This document shows positions 36,685 to 44,280 of a DNA stretch of 64,000 nt, piece by piece. A model generated the notes under the pieces. The model was not told where the DNA came from, made no database searches, and saw only the letters and a program-made list of their open reading frames with translations. The stretch covers positions 124,001-188,000 of the forward strand of contig NZ_JAQSLN010000004.1 of NCBI RefSeq assembly GCF_028649655.1, written 5' to 3'. Position 1 is the stretch's first letter. Each line of letters begins with the position of its first letter. Both the position numbers and the translations under genes were made by a program. This DNA is from Halobacteriovorax sp. GB3. GTDB taxonomy: Bacteria > Bdellovibrionota > Bacteriovoracia > Bacteriovoracales > Bacteriovoracaceae.

Positions 36685-38151
36685 TTGAACAAACCGACTT
36701 TAGTACTCCTTACCTCTTTATTTTCTCTCAATTCTTTCGCTATGGACTGGAACGGAGCAACTGATGAACAGGTTAGAAATGCTATTTGCGTAAAAGAGGT
36801 CCCAACACTAACTCAAATGAAAGATGAGCTTATCAGTGTCGATAACACTCTCGTTAAAAAGTCCCAGGTCTTTTCCTACACATTTGAAAATGAAAATAAA
36901 TTTCTTATTGATACTTTTAGAGAGCTCGTCACGAGAAGAGCTCCAGGTAGAAAGCTCGTAGAAGAGGAGCTTCAAGAAGATCACGGCCAGGGATCAGAAT
37001 GTAAAAAAGTTTTTTGTGCCCTTAAAGAATTATTTCCTGGAGATGTTGGCCTTAAGAGTGCCTATATTCGCGGGATCTATGGACTCAATCCATCTCCTTA
37101 TGCTTTCACAGACAAGGGTGAACATTTCAATGATCGTGAAATTGATCGCGTTCTTGTTGCGCTTCTCGCAATTCCTTCAAGAATGGTTCCTCTCTTTTCA
37201 GGAAAGAGAATCAATCGATATTTAAGGGGAGTCATTCCTGGCTACCACCGATCTCCCAATCCAAAAGAGGAGTCCGTTGTCTTTGCTAATGCATCAATTG
37301 AATTCTTCGATCCGTGGGAAAAGACTAGTGATGACTTCATGACCTATGTCGCTTTTCATGAGTTCGGACACAATTTTTCATATGAAATGGATCTAGCCTA
37401 CAGTTCTTATTGGGAAAGTCTTTCTCCTTGGGGTATTTTTGATTTTAATCAAGAGAGTTTTGTTTCGATTTATGCAACAACAAACGTATCAGAGGACTTT
37501 GCAGAATCTGTGGCGACGTATCGCTATAACCCATGGCACCTCTATTACACATCTAAAGATAAATATGATTTCATTAAATATAGTGTTTTTTATGGCGCAG
37601 AATTTACCAACGAGAAAAGCTGTGATGACCACACTGTCCTCGATGATATCGAACAAATGATCCCATCTGATTTTGAGATATCGCAAATCCAAAGACCTCT
37701 TTGTTCTGCGGAGATTGGGCATTATTTAGCACGCCCAAACTACTTCACAAAAAAAGATATTCAAAACTGTACCAAAAGAGAAATTGTAAAACTCGCTCTT
37801 AAAGAGAAAGAGGATGAACTTTCTTACCTCTATCAGGACATGCTTGGCTTCGAGGTCAATGCTCTTTCGACAATCAACATTTCAGATGACCTTCAAAAGA
37901 ACTTCTTTCAAAAGAATACAGAAACACTCATCACTAAGATGACGAAACTTCTCTCTTCAAAAATTAAAAATGAGAAGTGCCAAATTGAAGATCTAAGACG
38001 TGGTGGAACTTTGGATCGCCCTTACTGGATTACCGACAAAGAACAGTCTCTTGCCTTTGAAAAGCTATGCCGTAAAGTTGTAGAAGGAAAGTCTATGAGC
38101 GATAGCGAATTGGCCTACAGCATTTACCAAGAACTATTCAAAGAACTCTAA
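36685..38151 (+). CDS. Secreted zinc-metallopeptidase-like protein (HEFGH motif)
   Basis: 488 residues starting at TTG, with AGGATG eight to nine bases upstream. Signal peptide MNKPTLVLLTSLFSLNSFA. The zinc motif HEFGHNFSYEMD is at residues 225-236, and EDFAESVATY about 40 residues on offers a Glu as third ligand. The mature part has many Cys. Architecture (long helical N-part, mid-protein HExxH) parallels the 598-residue protein across parAB, but the two are not close in sequence. Function unknown beyond probable periplasmic proteolysis. Confidence 0.6.
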   Translation: MNKPTLVLLTSLFSLNSFAMDWNGATDEQVRNAICVKEVPTLTQMKDELISVDNTLVKKSQVFSYTFENENKFLIDTFRELVTRRAPGRKLVEEELQEDHGQGSECKKVFCALKELFPGDVGLKSAYIRGIYGLNPSPYAFTDKGEHFNDREIDRVLVALLAIPSRMVPLFSGKRINRYLRGVIPGYHRSPNPKEESVVFANASIEFFDPWEKTSDDFMTYVAFHEFGHNFSYEMDLAYSSYWESLSPWGIFDFNQESFVSIYATTNVSEDFAESVATYRYNPWHLYYTSKDKYDFIKYSVFYGAEFTNEKSCDDHTVLDDIEQMIPSDFEISQIQRPLCSAEIGHYLARPNYFTKKDIQNCTKREIVKLALKEKEDELSYLYQDMLGFEVNALSTINISDDLQKNFFQKNTETLITKMTKLLSSKIKNEKCQIEDLRRGGTLDRPYWITDKEQSLAFEKLCRKVVEGKSMSDSELAYSIYQELFKEL

Positions 38152-38228
38152 AAATATTAAATAGTTAGAAAAGAGCTTCTTTTTGACCAGCGTCAAATTC
38201 TCTCTTCCTTTTTAGTGTTAGAATGCCC

Positions 38229-38280
38229 ATAAATACTAAGGCGCAAGTCTTCTGGACAGAGCCGGAAAAAAGGTATTTAT
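38229..38280 (+). promoter_or_regulatory. Possible structured leader before the rhodanese-nadA operon
   Basis: ATAAATAC (38229-38236) and GTATTTAT (38273-38280) are perfect 8-bp complements enclosing 36 bases in which GGC/GCC and GTC/GAC can pair. It lies in the 5' leader, about 35 bases before the rhodanese start. I do not recognise a known riboswitch class; the NAD-I (nadA) aptamer consensus does not match by eye. Confidence 0.35.
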
Positions 38281-38315
38281 TAAAGGCTCAACTAACAAAT
38301 AAAAAGGGGAATTCC

Positions 38316-38636
38316 ATGATTAACTCAATGGACGTTGTTGAATTAAAAAAGCTAATCGATACTAACGAAAACCTTCTTCTTGTAGACTGTCGTGAACAAG
38401 ATGAATGGGACGCGGGCCATATTAAAGAAGCAAAATTTGTTCCTCTCTCACGCTTTCAAGAACTATTCGAATCAGAACTTCCAAGTAAAGATGCAAAAAT
38501 CATTATGCAATGTCGTTCAGGAAAGAGATCAATGAATGCCTGTATGTTTCTTATGGAGCAAGGTTATGAGGATCTCACAAACCTCGAAGGTGGAATTCTT
38601 GCTTGGCAAGAAAACGGATTTGAAATCGTAAAATAA
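38316..38636 (+). CDS. Rhodanese-domain sulfurtransferase
   Basis: 106 residues from the ATG at 38316, which has AAGGGGAATTCC before it; an upstream ATG at 38223 lacks a site and lies in the leader. Single rhodanese domain: LLVDCREQDEWDAGHI and the active-site loop MQCRSGKRS with the persulfide Cys at about residue 69. Such proteins carry sulfane sulfur. Ten bases upstream of nadA and two genes before a cysteine desulfurase, so a role in sulfur delivery for Fe-S cluster assembly on NadA is plausible (inference). Confidence 0.88.
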   Translation: MINSMDVVELKKLIDTNENLLLVDCREQDEWDAGHIKEAKFVPLSRFQELFESELPSKDAKIIMQCRSGKRSMNACMFLMEQGYEDLTNLEGGILAWQENGFEIVK

Positions 38637-38646
38637 GGACCAACTC

Positions 38647-39753
38647 ATGCTAGATCTTTTTAATGAAAAAGATGACCACCTACCAATTATTTCTAAGGAA
38701 GAGCTCTCTGATGAGGAAGTAATTGTAGAGTTAAAGAAAATAAAAGAAGAATTGAAAGATCAAGTCGTTGTTCTTGGTCACCACTATCAGCAAGATGATG
38801 TCATTCAATTTGCAGATGTCACAGGTGACTCACTCAAGCTTGCTCAAGATGCAGCCAATCTAGATAAACCCTATATCGTTTTTTGTGGGGTTCACTTTAT
38901 GGCAGAAACTGCGGACATGCTTACAACAGATGATCAAACAGTCATCCTTCCTGATATGAATGCTGGTTGTTCAATGGCCGATATGGCCAATAGACAAGAA
39001 ATCGATAAGGCCTGGAACTTTCTAACAACTTCAACAAAAGAAAAGATTGTTCCTATTACATATATCAATTGTGCTGCCACACTTAAATCATTTGTTGGTG
39101 AAAATGGTGGAAGTATCTGTACCTCATCTAATGCTAAAAGCATTATTGAATGGGCATTTAAAGAAGGTGAAAAGCTTCTCTTTTTCCCTGATCAACATCT
39201 TGGAAGAAATACTTGTTTTGAAATGGGTATTCCACTTGAGGACATGGTTGTTTACAACCCTAATATGCTTAATGGTGGATTAACTCCAGAGCAAGTTGAT
39301 AAGGCAAAAGTAATTCTTTGGTATGGATACTGTTCTGTTCACCAAGGCTTCAGTGCCGCACAAGTAAAGTCGATCAAAGAAAATTCACCAGAGACAACTG
39401 TTATCGTTCACCCGGAGTGTAACTTTGAAACAGTTCAAGCTGCTGATGACAATGGATCAACTGCTTATATCATTAACAAAATAAAAGATGCTCCGGCAGG
39501 GACAAAATGGGCAGTCGGAACAGAGATTAATCTCGTAAACCGTCTTGCCGAAAAATTTCCAGATAAAGAGATTACATCACTTTCTCCTTATCAATGCCTA
39601 TGTACGACGATGTACAGAGTGCGTCCGAGATGGCTCCTTGCCAGTTTCCGTGCGATCAAGGAAAATAAACCAATAAATGTTATTAAAGTTGATGAGAAAA
39701 CGGCTAAAGCGTCGCTTGTTGCTTTAAATAAAATGCTAGAATTGAGTCAATAA
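38647..39753 (+). CDS. nadA: Quinolinate synthase A
   Basis: 368 residues, the length of the long NadA form. It condenses iminoaspartate with dihydroxyacetone phosphate to quinolinate in NAD synthesis and needs a [4Fe-4S] cluster. Visible: VLGHHYQQDDVIQFAD, GDSLKLAQDA, GVHFMAETADML, NAGCSMADM, PDQHLGRNT and VHPECNFE. Candidate cluster Cys are in INCAA, WYGYC and YQCLC. Starts ten bases after the rhodanese; a cysteine desulfurase follows 23 bp on. nadB and nadC are not in the window. Confidence 0.94.
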   Translation: MLDLFNEKDDHLPIISKEELSDEEVIVELKKIKEELKDQVVVLGHHYQQDDVIQFADVTGDSLKLAQDAANLDKPYIVFCGVHFMAETADMLTTDDQTVILPDMNAGCSMADMANRQEIDKAWNFLTTSTKEKIVPITYINCAATLKSFVGENGGSICTSSNAKSIIEWAFKEGEKLLFFPDQHLGRNTCFEMGIPLEDMVVYNPNMLNGGLTPEQVDKAKVILWYGYCSVHQGFSAAQVKSIKENSPETTVIVHPECNFETVQAADDNGSTAYIINKIKDAPAGTKWAVGTEINLVNRLAEKFPDKEITSLSPYQCLCTTMYRVRPRWLLASFRAIKENKPINVIKVDEKTAKASLVALNKMLELSQ

Positions 39754-39776
39754 ATTAAAGAGAGAGAGAGGAAAAA

Positions 39777-40937
39777 ATGATTTATGCGGACTACAATGGA
39801 AGTGCTCCCATTTGCGATGATGTTAAGGATTATCTAATTGAACGTCTAAAAAAAGACGGACCTTATGCCAATCCAAATGCAATTCACTACCTTGGAAGTA
39901 AAACACTAATGGGAATGGAGAATGCGAGAAGTATCTGCTCAAAAGTTCTTGGAGCTGATTACAATCAAGTGATCTTTAACTCAGGTGCCACAGAAGGAAT
40001 CAGCCACGTTTTTCACTCGTGCCTAGACAATGCACAAGAGCTTGGAATCAAAGCTGTTATCGTATCAGGGATTGAACACTCTGCCGTTATCAACTCGGCA
40101 AAGGCTTATGCCAATAAAGGTGTTGAAACAAAAATTCTTCCAACACTCAATACTGGAATTATTGATCTTAGTGCACTTGAATCATGGCTAGCTGACTATG
40201 GGAAAGAATTAGGTCTAGTGGCCATCATGGCCGCAAATAATGAAACGGGAATTATTCAGCCTTATGAGAAAGTTGCTGAACTTTGTAATAAGCACGACGT
40301 TCCATTTCTATGTGATACAACTCAATACATTGGTAAAACAATTTTTAACTTCAAAAAATCTGGTGCCGACTATGCTGTGACATCAGGTCATAAGTTCGGG
40401 GCCCTTACTGGTGCCGGAATTCTTCTCGCTAAAGACCCTACATCTCTAAGACCACTCATTATTGGTGGTGGACAAGAGAAAGGTCACAGAGGTGGAACTC
40501 AAAATTATATTGGAAATGAAACTCTAGCTGTTGCTCTTAAAAATTTTGAAAAGAACCTAGATAAAATCGAAGCACTCAACTCAAAGAGACTTGAATTTGA
40601 AGCGGCCCTTACAGAGAAGTTTCCTGAAGTCGTTATTATTGGTAAAGAGTCTCCTCGCCTAGCGAGTACAACATATGTTTCTTTTCCAGGGATTCACGGA
40701 CAAGCTGTCCAAATTGAGTTAGAAAGTCAGGATATTTTTGTAACAACATCTTCTGCATGTTCAGATAATGAACCCGTAACAAGTAAAGTACTCAAAGCGA
40801 TGGGAGTAACTGACGAAGTTGGTCGTGGTGTTGTTAGAATTAGCCTAGGTCTTTGTTCCCCACTTGAATATTATGACGAAATCCTTGATGCTCTTACTAA
40901 GGCCTATGAAAAATTAGGGAAAATTAAGAGCTATTAA
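39777..40937 (+). CDS. Cysteine desulfurase (NifS/IscS-type)
   Basis: 386 residues. A class V aminotransferase: DYNGSAP start, FNSGATEGISH, GIEHSAVI, the PLP lysine in SGHKFGALTGAG and the C-terminal catalytic loop SSACSDNEPVTSKVL with its Cys. It releases sulfur from cysteine as enzyme persulfide for cluster building. Being directly after nadA and two genes after a rhodanese, it is probably the NadA-dedicated desulfurase, like the NifS-type partner found beside nad genes in Bacillus. A purine-rich GAGAGAGAGG precedes the ATG. Confidence 0.9.
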   Translation: MIYADYNGSAPICDDVKDYLIERLKKDGPYANPNAIHYLGSKTLMGMENARSICSKVLGADYNQVIFNSGATEGISHVFHSCLDNAQELGIKAVIVSGIEHSAVINSAKAYANKGVETKILPTLNTGIIDLSALESWLADYGKELGLVAIMAANNETGIIQPYEKVAELCNKHDVPFLCDTTQYIGKTIFNFKKSGADYAVTSGHKFGALTGAGILLAKDPTSLRPLIIGGGQEKGHRGGTQNYIGNETLAVALKNFEKNLDKIEALNSKRLEFEAALTEKFPEVVIIGKESPRLASTTYVSFPGIHGQAVQIELESQDIFVTTSSACSDNEPVTSKVLKAMGVTDEVGRGVVRISLGLCSPLEYYDEILDALTKAYEKLGKIKSY

Positions 40938-40945
40938 GAACTTCT

Positions 40946-42076
40946 ATGATTAAAAAAATAATTCTCATATTAGCGGCCCTTGTGGCCGCTTCTTGTCAAA
41001 ACGACGACATCCAAAAACAGACCTACTCACATCCGAATTGGTCAAAAAACCAAAAACAAGAATTCACTCATAGACGAATTGTCGTGGCCTCAACAAATTC
41101 ATTTAAAGGTCACCTTGAGGGTGTGAGCGAAGAGATTGCTCCAACTCTTATTACTAGAAATGGAGGAGCAAAGGCCCTCAACTTCTATATTGAAACGCTT
41201 AAGAAAAGATATAACGATCAACTCGTTCTTCTAGATGGTGGTTTTATCTATAACCACGATGACAATTCTCTTAAGAAATCCCGTGTTCTTGATCTTTATC
41301 GCTATTTAGATTTTGATGCTGTTCTTTTCACTGAAAATGAAATGAGTGAGCAAAGTACACTTGAGTACTATGATATACCTTTTGTCTCCAGCAATATTAT
41401 CGATCTCCAAACAGCAAAACCAATCGAAAAAGATTTCCTTCTTCCTCATCGAATCATTTCAAAGAATGGCCTCAAGATTGGAATTCTAGGAACAACTTCT
41501 TTCAAAAAGAATGAACGTCAAAAAAAGATAGGTATCTACTTTGAAGACCCTGTACTCAGTATTTTAAAGACGAAAGAGTTCTTTGATAAAAATAAAGTAG
41601 ATATAACAATACTTCTTGCTCACTTTGAAACGGATTGTAAGTCGAAAGAGTCCTATAAGAATAATAAGAGCGATCGCCTACTTGAATGCCCTGAAAGTCG
41701 TGACGAACTAAAAAAGCTGATTAAAAGACTTCCTCCTAATGCAGTTGACCTCATTGTTGGAACTGATGCAACTGATAGCATAGGGTTTTATAAAAATATT
41801 CCCGTCATTCAAAATAATGGACATGGGCTGTATATCAATAGAATAGAACTCTTCTACGATACGGTTTCTAAAAAAATTATCTCAGAAAAAACAAAGATTC
41901 ACACGCCAACGAAACTTTGTCGTCGATTTTTTAAAGCAAGTGAAGATTGCCATATTGCAAACAACAATGAATCGCAAAAGAAAATCAAAGCAATTCAAGA
42001 CGATCAATTTAAAATGACAGATGCAGTATTTTTAGGAAGAAAATACAAAGAAGACTCACTACCATTCATGCCCTAA
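40946..42076 (+). CDS. 5'-nucleotidase/metallophosphatase-like lipoprotein with degenerate metal sites
   Basis: 376 residues; lipobox LVAASCQND (Cys 17). The order of strands follows UshA-type 5'-nucleotidases, but the metal motifs are altered: ND.HG reads NSFKG, D.GD reads DGGF, GNHEFD reads TENEMSE and the late GHTH reads GTDAT, while ILLAHFE and VIQNNGHGLYI still align. I infer a non-catalytic relative (pseudoenzyme), possibly a binding or adhesive lipoprotein. It starts 9 bp after the desulfurase gene, so it may be the tail of that operon. Confidence 0.6.
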   Translation: MIKKIILILAALVAASCQNDDIQKQTYSHPNWSKNQKQEFTHRRIVVASTNSFKGHLEGVSEEIAPTLITRNGGAKALNFYIETLKKRYNDQLVLLDGGFIYNHDDNSLKKSRVLDLYRYLDFDAVLFTENEMSEQSTLEYYDIPFVSSNIIDLQTAKPIEKDFLLPHRIISKNGLKIGILGTTSFKKNERQKKIGIYFEDPVLSILKTKEFFDKNKVDITILLAHFETDCKSKESYKNNKSDRLLECPESRDELKKLIKRLPPNAVDLIVGTDATDSIGFYKNIPVIQNNGHGLYINRIELFYDTVSKKIISEKTKIHTPTKLCRRFFKASEDCHIANNNESQKKIKAIQDDQFKMTDAVFLGRKYKEDSLPFMP

Positions 42077-42081
42077 TAAAA

Positions 42082-42960
42082 TTAAAGACAAACGAGAATC
42101 TTGTTTTCATCGCAATAAGTTTTTAGTCCAGGTTGGCAATATCCCGCCGGACTACCACTGAAGCAGAGATCTTTTCTCTTTGTTCCAGTAAATTCAAATC
42201 CTCTAGCACAAGCGGGCTCTCCGCGAGTTCCACAAAAGCTTGGAGCACAGTATTTCGAGCCACCTTGCTTACAATTAAAGTCAACGACCTCGTAAGAGCC
42301 ATAAGGGCATTTACTACACTCATTAGGCGTTTCATCTTGGCACTTTTTATTCACTTTATGACATATGACGGCCTTCTTTTCACTGTAGGGCCCTGACATT
42401 TTAAAGATTTCACTTCTTGTATTCTTTCTAAAAGAGAGCCCCCTTATTCGCTTCTCTTTTAGTCCTAATGAATAACGAGAGAGAACTCTCTTATCTTCAA
42501 TCTGCATCATTGGGATTTTTATCAACCTTTGCTTATCGTTTTCATAGAAGCTTAGAACGAGTTCAAAAGGCGGAATAATCCCTATTCCATGAACTCTTTG
42601 CTCTTCAGTTTTAAAATACACAATGAGTTGATTAATCTGCTCTAATCGAGAGACGAGCTCTCCCTTATAATGATCACAGGCTCCATCACTTTGCCTCAAT
42701 TCGAGCACTCCCTTCTTCTCATAGGGAGTTTTATAATTGAGACAAAATCGTTTATTTCCAATTTCAGTTCTAAAAATAGTCAGCCAAGCATTTTTTGGAT
42801 GTACATAAGCCTCTTTATTTATCTTTCTCATATCTTGAAAACGAAGAGTTTCACTAAGATGAAGAGAATTAAATGAAGCTAAATCAAAAGAAACGGTTTC
42901 TTTTTTTTGACAAGAAAGTGCGAGAAACAAAATTAAAAAGAATGTGAATATTCTATTCAT
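42082..42960 (-). CDS. Lipoprotein with Cys-rich C-terminus
   Basis: 292 residues; lipobox LFLALSCQKK (Cys 17). Residues 20-190 form a beta-rich domain; the last 90 residues hold about 14 Cys in short spacings (for example CHKVNKKCQDETPNECSKC), typical of a disulfide-locked extracellular module. Not recognised. Its ATG overlaps by 8 bp the stop of the upstream SUMF1-like gene, so the two are made together and may act together at the cell surface. Confidence 0.6.
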   Translation of the reverse strand: MNRIFTFFLILFLALSCQKKETVSFDLASFNSLHLSETLRFQDMRKINKEAYVHPKNAWLTIFRTEIGNKRFCLNYKTPYEKKGVLELRQSDGACDHYKGELVSRLEQINQLIVYFKTEEQRVHGIGIIPPFELVLSFYENDKQRLIKIPMMQIEDKRVLSRYSLGLKEKRIRGLSFRKNTRSEIFKMSGPYSEKKAVICHKVNKKCQDETPNECSKCPYGSYEVVDFNCKQGGSKYCAPSFCGTRGEPACARGFEFTGTKRKDLCFSGSPAGYCQPGLKTYCDENKILVCL

Positions 42961-44203
42961 TAATCATCCTCATACAGCGAAAAGCAACTCCAACTCGTTC
43001 TTTATTTTCAAAATCTTTTTCATATTTTCCAAAATCAAACTCTTGTATATTATGACTGGCACCAGACCAATAACCTCTAATTCCAATTTGATGTACTCGA
43101 GATGAAAGAGGAAAATGAATGCTTGAAAGTCTAATATTTTTCTTTGGGTCGATTTTATTTTCTAAGTACTCAAAAGGGCCACCCATAACTTGATAGATTC
43201 CACTCCAAGAATTCGATAGTGTCGAGTGATGAATATAGGAAGTCACACTCTTGCAGTCTTTAGCATAGAGTTTTGAGCACTCATCTTTTGTGAAATCTTT
43301 TTTCTTATTGGCCCAGGCCTTAAAGACAAAACTTTTCAAATTACTTCGCGTCCATGGGAAGCGACTTCTATTCAAAATGGTTGGTCTTTTATTTTCATAA
43401 TCGCCAGGATGAAATACCGCTGCATCATAAACCTTTGCAGACAGAACTTGCTTTCCTTGCTCCATACAATAGGCATCCATTTCAGATTTTGTTAAGTAAA
43501 GTGCTGAAGCGGCAGGATTACCATCATTTTTTTTGACTTTTAATTTTTTAGCAAGGGCCGATGTCTCTATCCACTTGTTCACTTCATAATTTGTGACTTG
43601 AAATTTATCGATAAAAATTTTCTGATTAAAATTATCCCAATCCCAAATCTTTTGTTCTTTTGGATTTCCATATCCATAAATTCTTTGCGGAAGAAAAACT
43701 TCGTGACACGATTTTTCAAAATATAGAGGTCTTGTGATTGTTTTATTCTCTTTTTCTAAGTTAAAAAGAAAAAGAAACTCTAAACGACTTGTGCTGTTTA
43801 AAGGATCATTAGAATAGAGATAGCGAACACCTTCTTCACTTTTAAAGCTAATCTTTGCCCCATTCTCTACAAACTCTTTTTTAGAGTTCAAATAACAAGA
43901 AAAATAGTCCGGGTTGCATTGATAAAATGAGTCATCGACATCCTTGATTTTCTCAAATACTGGACAGATAAGCTCATCTTTAACTTTAGCATTTGAACTT
44001 TGGCCTGAAAGCCAGATAAGTTGTGATTTTCGTGCAAACTCTAGGAACGATCGTGATGCTTCAGCTTGCCATAATTGTTCCCTCTCAGAGTCACTTTGAC
44101 CCTGAATAAGCATAGTAACCAAGTTTACTGATACAGTAATCACTAAAAGTATAACAATAAGGAGCACAGGGCGCTTAAATAATTTCACTATCATTCCATT
44201 CAA
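42953..44203 (-). CDS. Membrane-anchored SUMF1/FGE-fold protein
   Basis: 416 residues from a TTG; ATG (44194) and GTG (44188) alternatives lie just inside, the GTG having GGA six bases before it. One transmembrane helix near the N-terminus (RPVLLIVILLVITVSVNLV), then an extracytoplasmic domain. The C-terminal 230 residues follow the formylglycine-generating-enzyme fold: IDKFQVTNYEVNKW, MDAYCMEQGKQVLS, YQVMGGPFEYLE, IGIRGYWSG and VGVAFRCMRM. Active-site Cys pair of true FGE is not evident, so it is probably a binding domain. Overlaps the Cys-rich lipoprotein gene. Confidence 0.7.
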   Translation of the reverse strand: MNGMIVKLFKRPVLLIVILLVITVSVNLVTMLIQGQSDSEREQLWQAEASRSFLEFARKSQLIWLSGQSSNAKVKDELICPVFEKIKDVDDSFYQCNPDYFSCYLNSKKEFVENGAKISFKSEEGVRYLYSNDPLNSTSRLEFLFLFNLEKENKTITRPLYFEKSCHEVFLPQRIYGYGNPKEQKIWDWDNFNQKIFIDKFQVTNYEVNKWIETSALAKKLKVKKNDGNPAASALYLTKSEMDAYCMEQGKQVLSAKVYDAAVFHPGDYENKRPTILNRSRFPWTRSNLKSFVFKAWANKKKDFTKDECSKLYAKDCKSVTSYIHHSTLSNSWSGIYQVMGGPFEYLENKIDPKKNIRLSSIHFPLSSRVHQIGIRGYWSGASHNIQEFDFGKYEKDFENKERVGVAFRCMRMINE

Positions 44204-44280
44204 TCACGTTACGTTGTAGAATTATATAGAGGATGCCTACACTTTGTAAGGCCAACAAATAAGAATCAGGAGAACAATTC

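Noticed and set aside
38229-38280. Known NAD-I or cyclic-di-GMP riboswitch
   Set aside because: The conserved core sequences of those aptamers are not present by eye, so only an unclassified structured leader is claimed.
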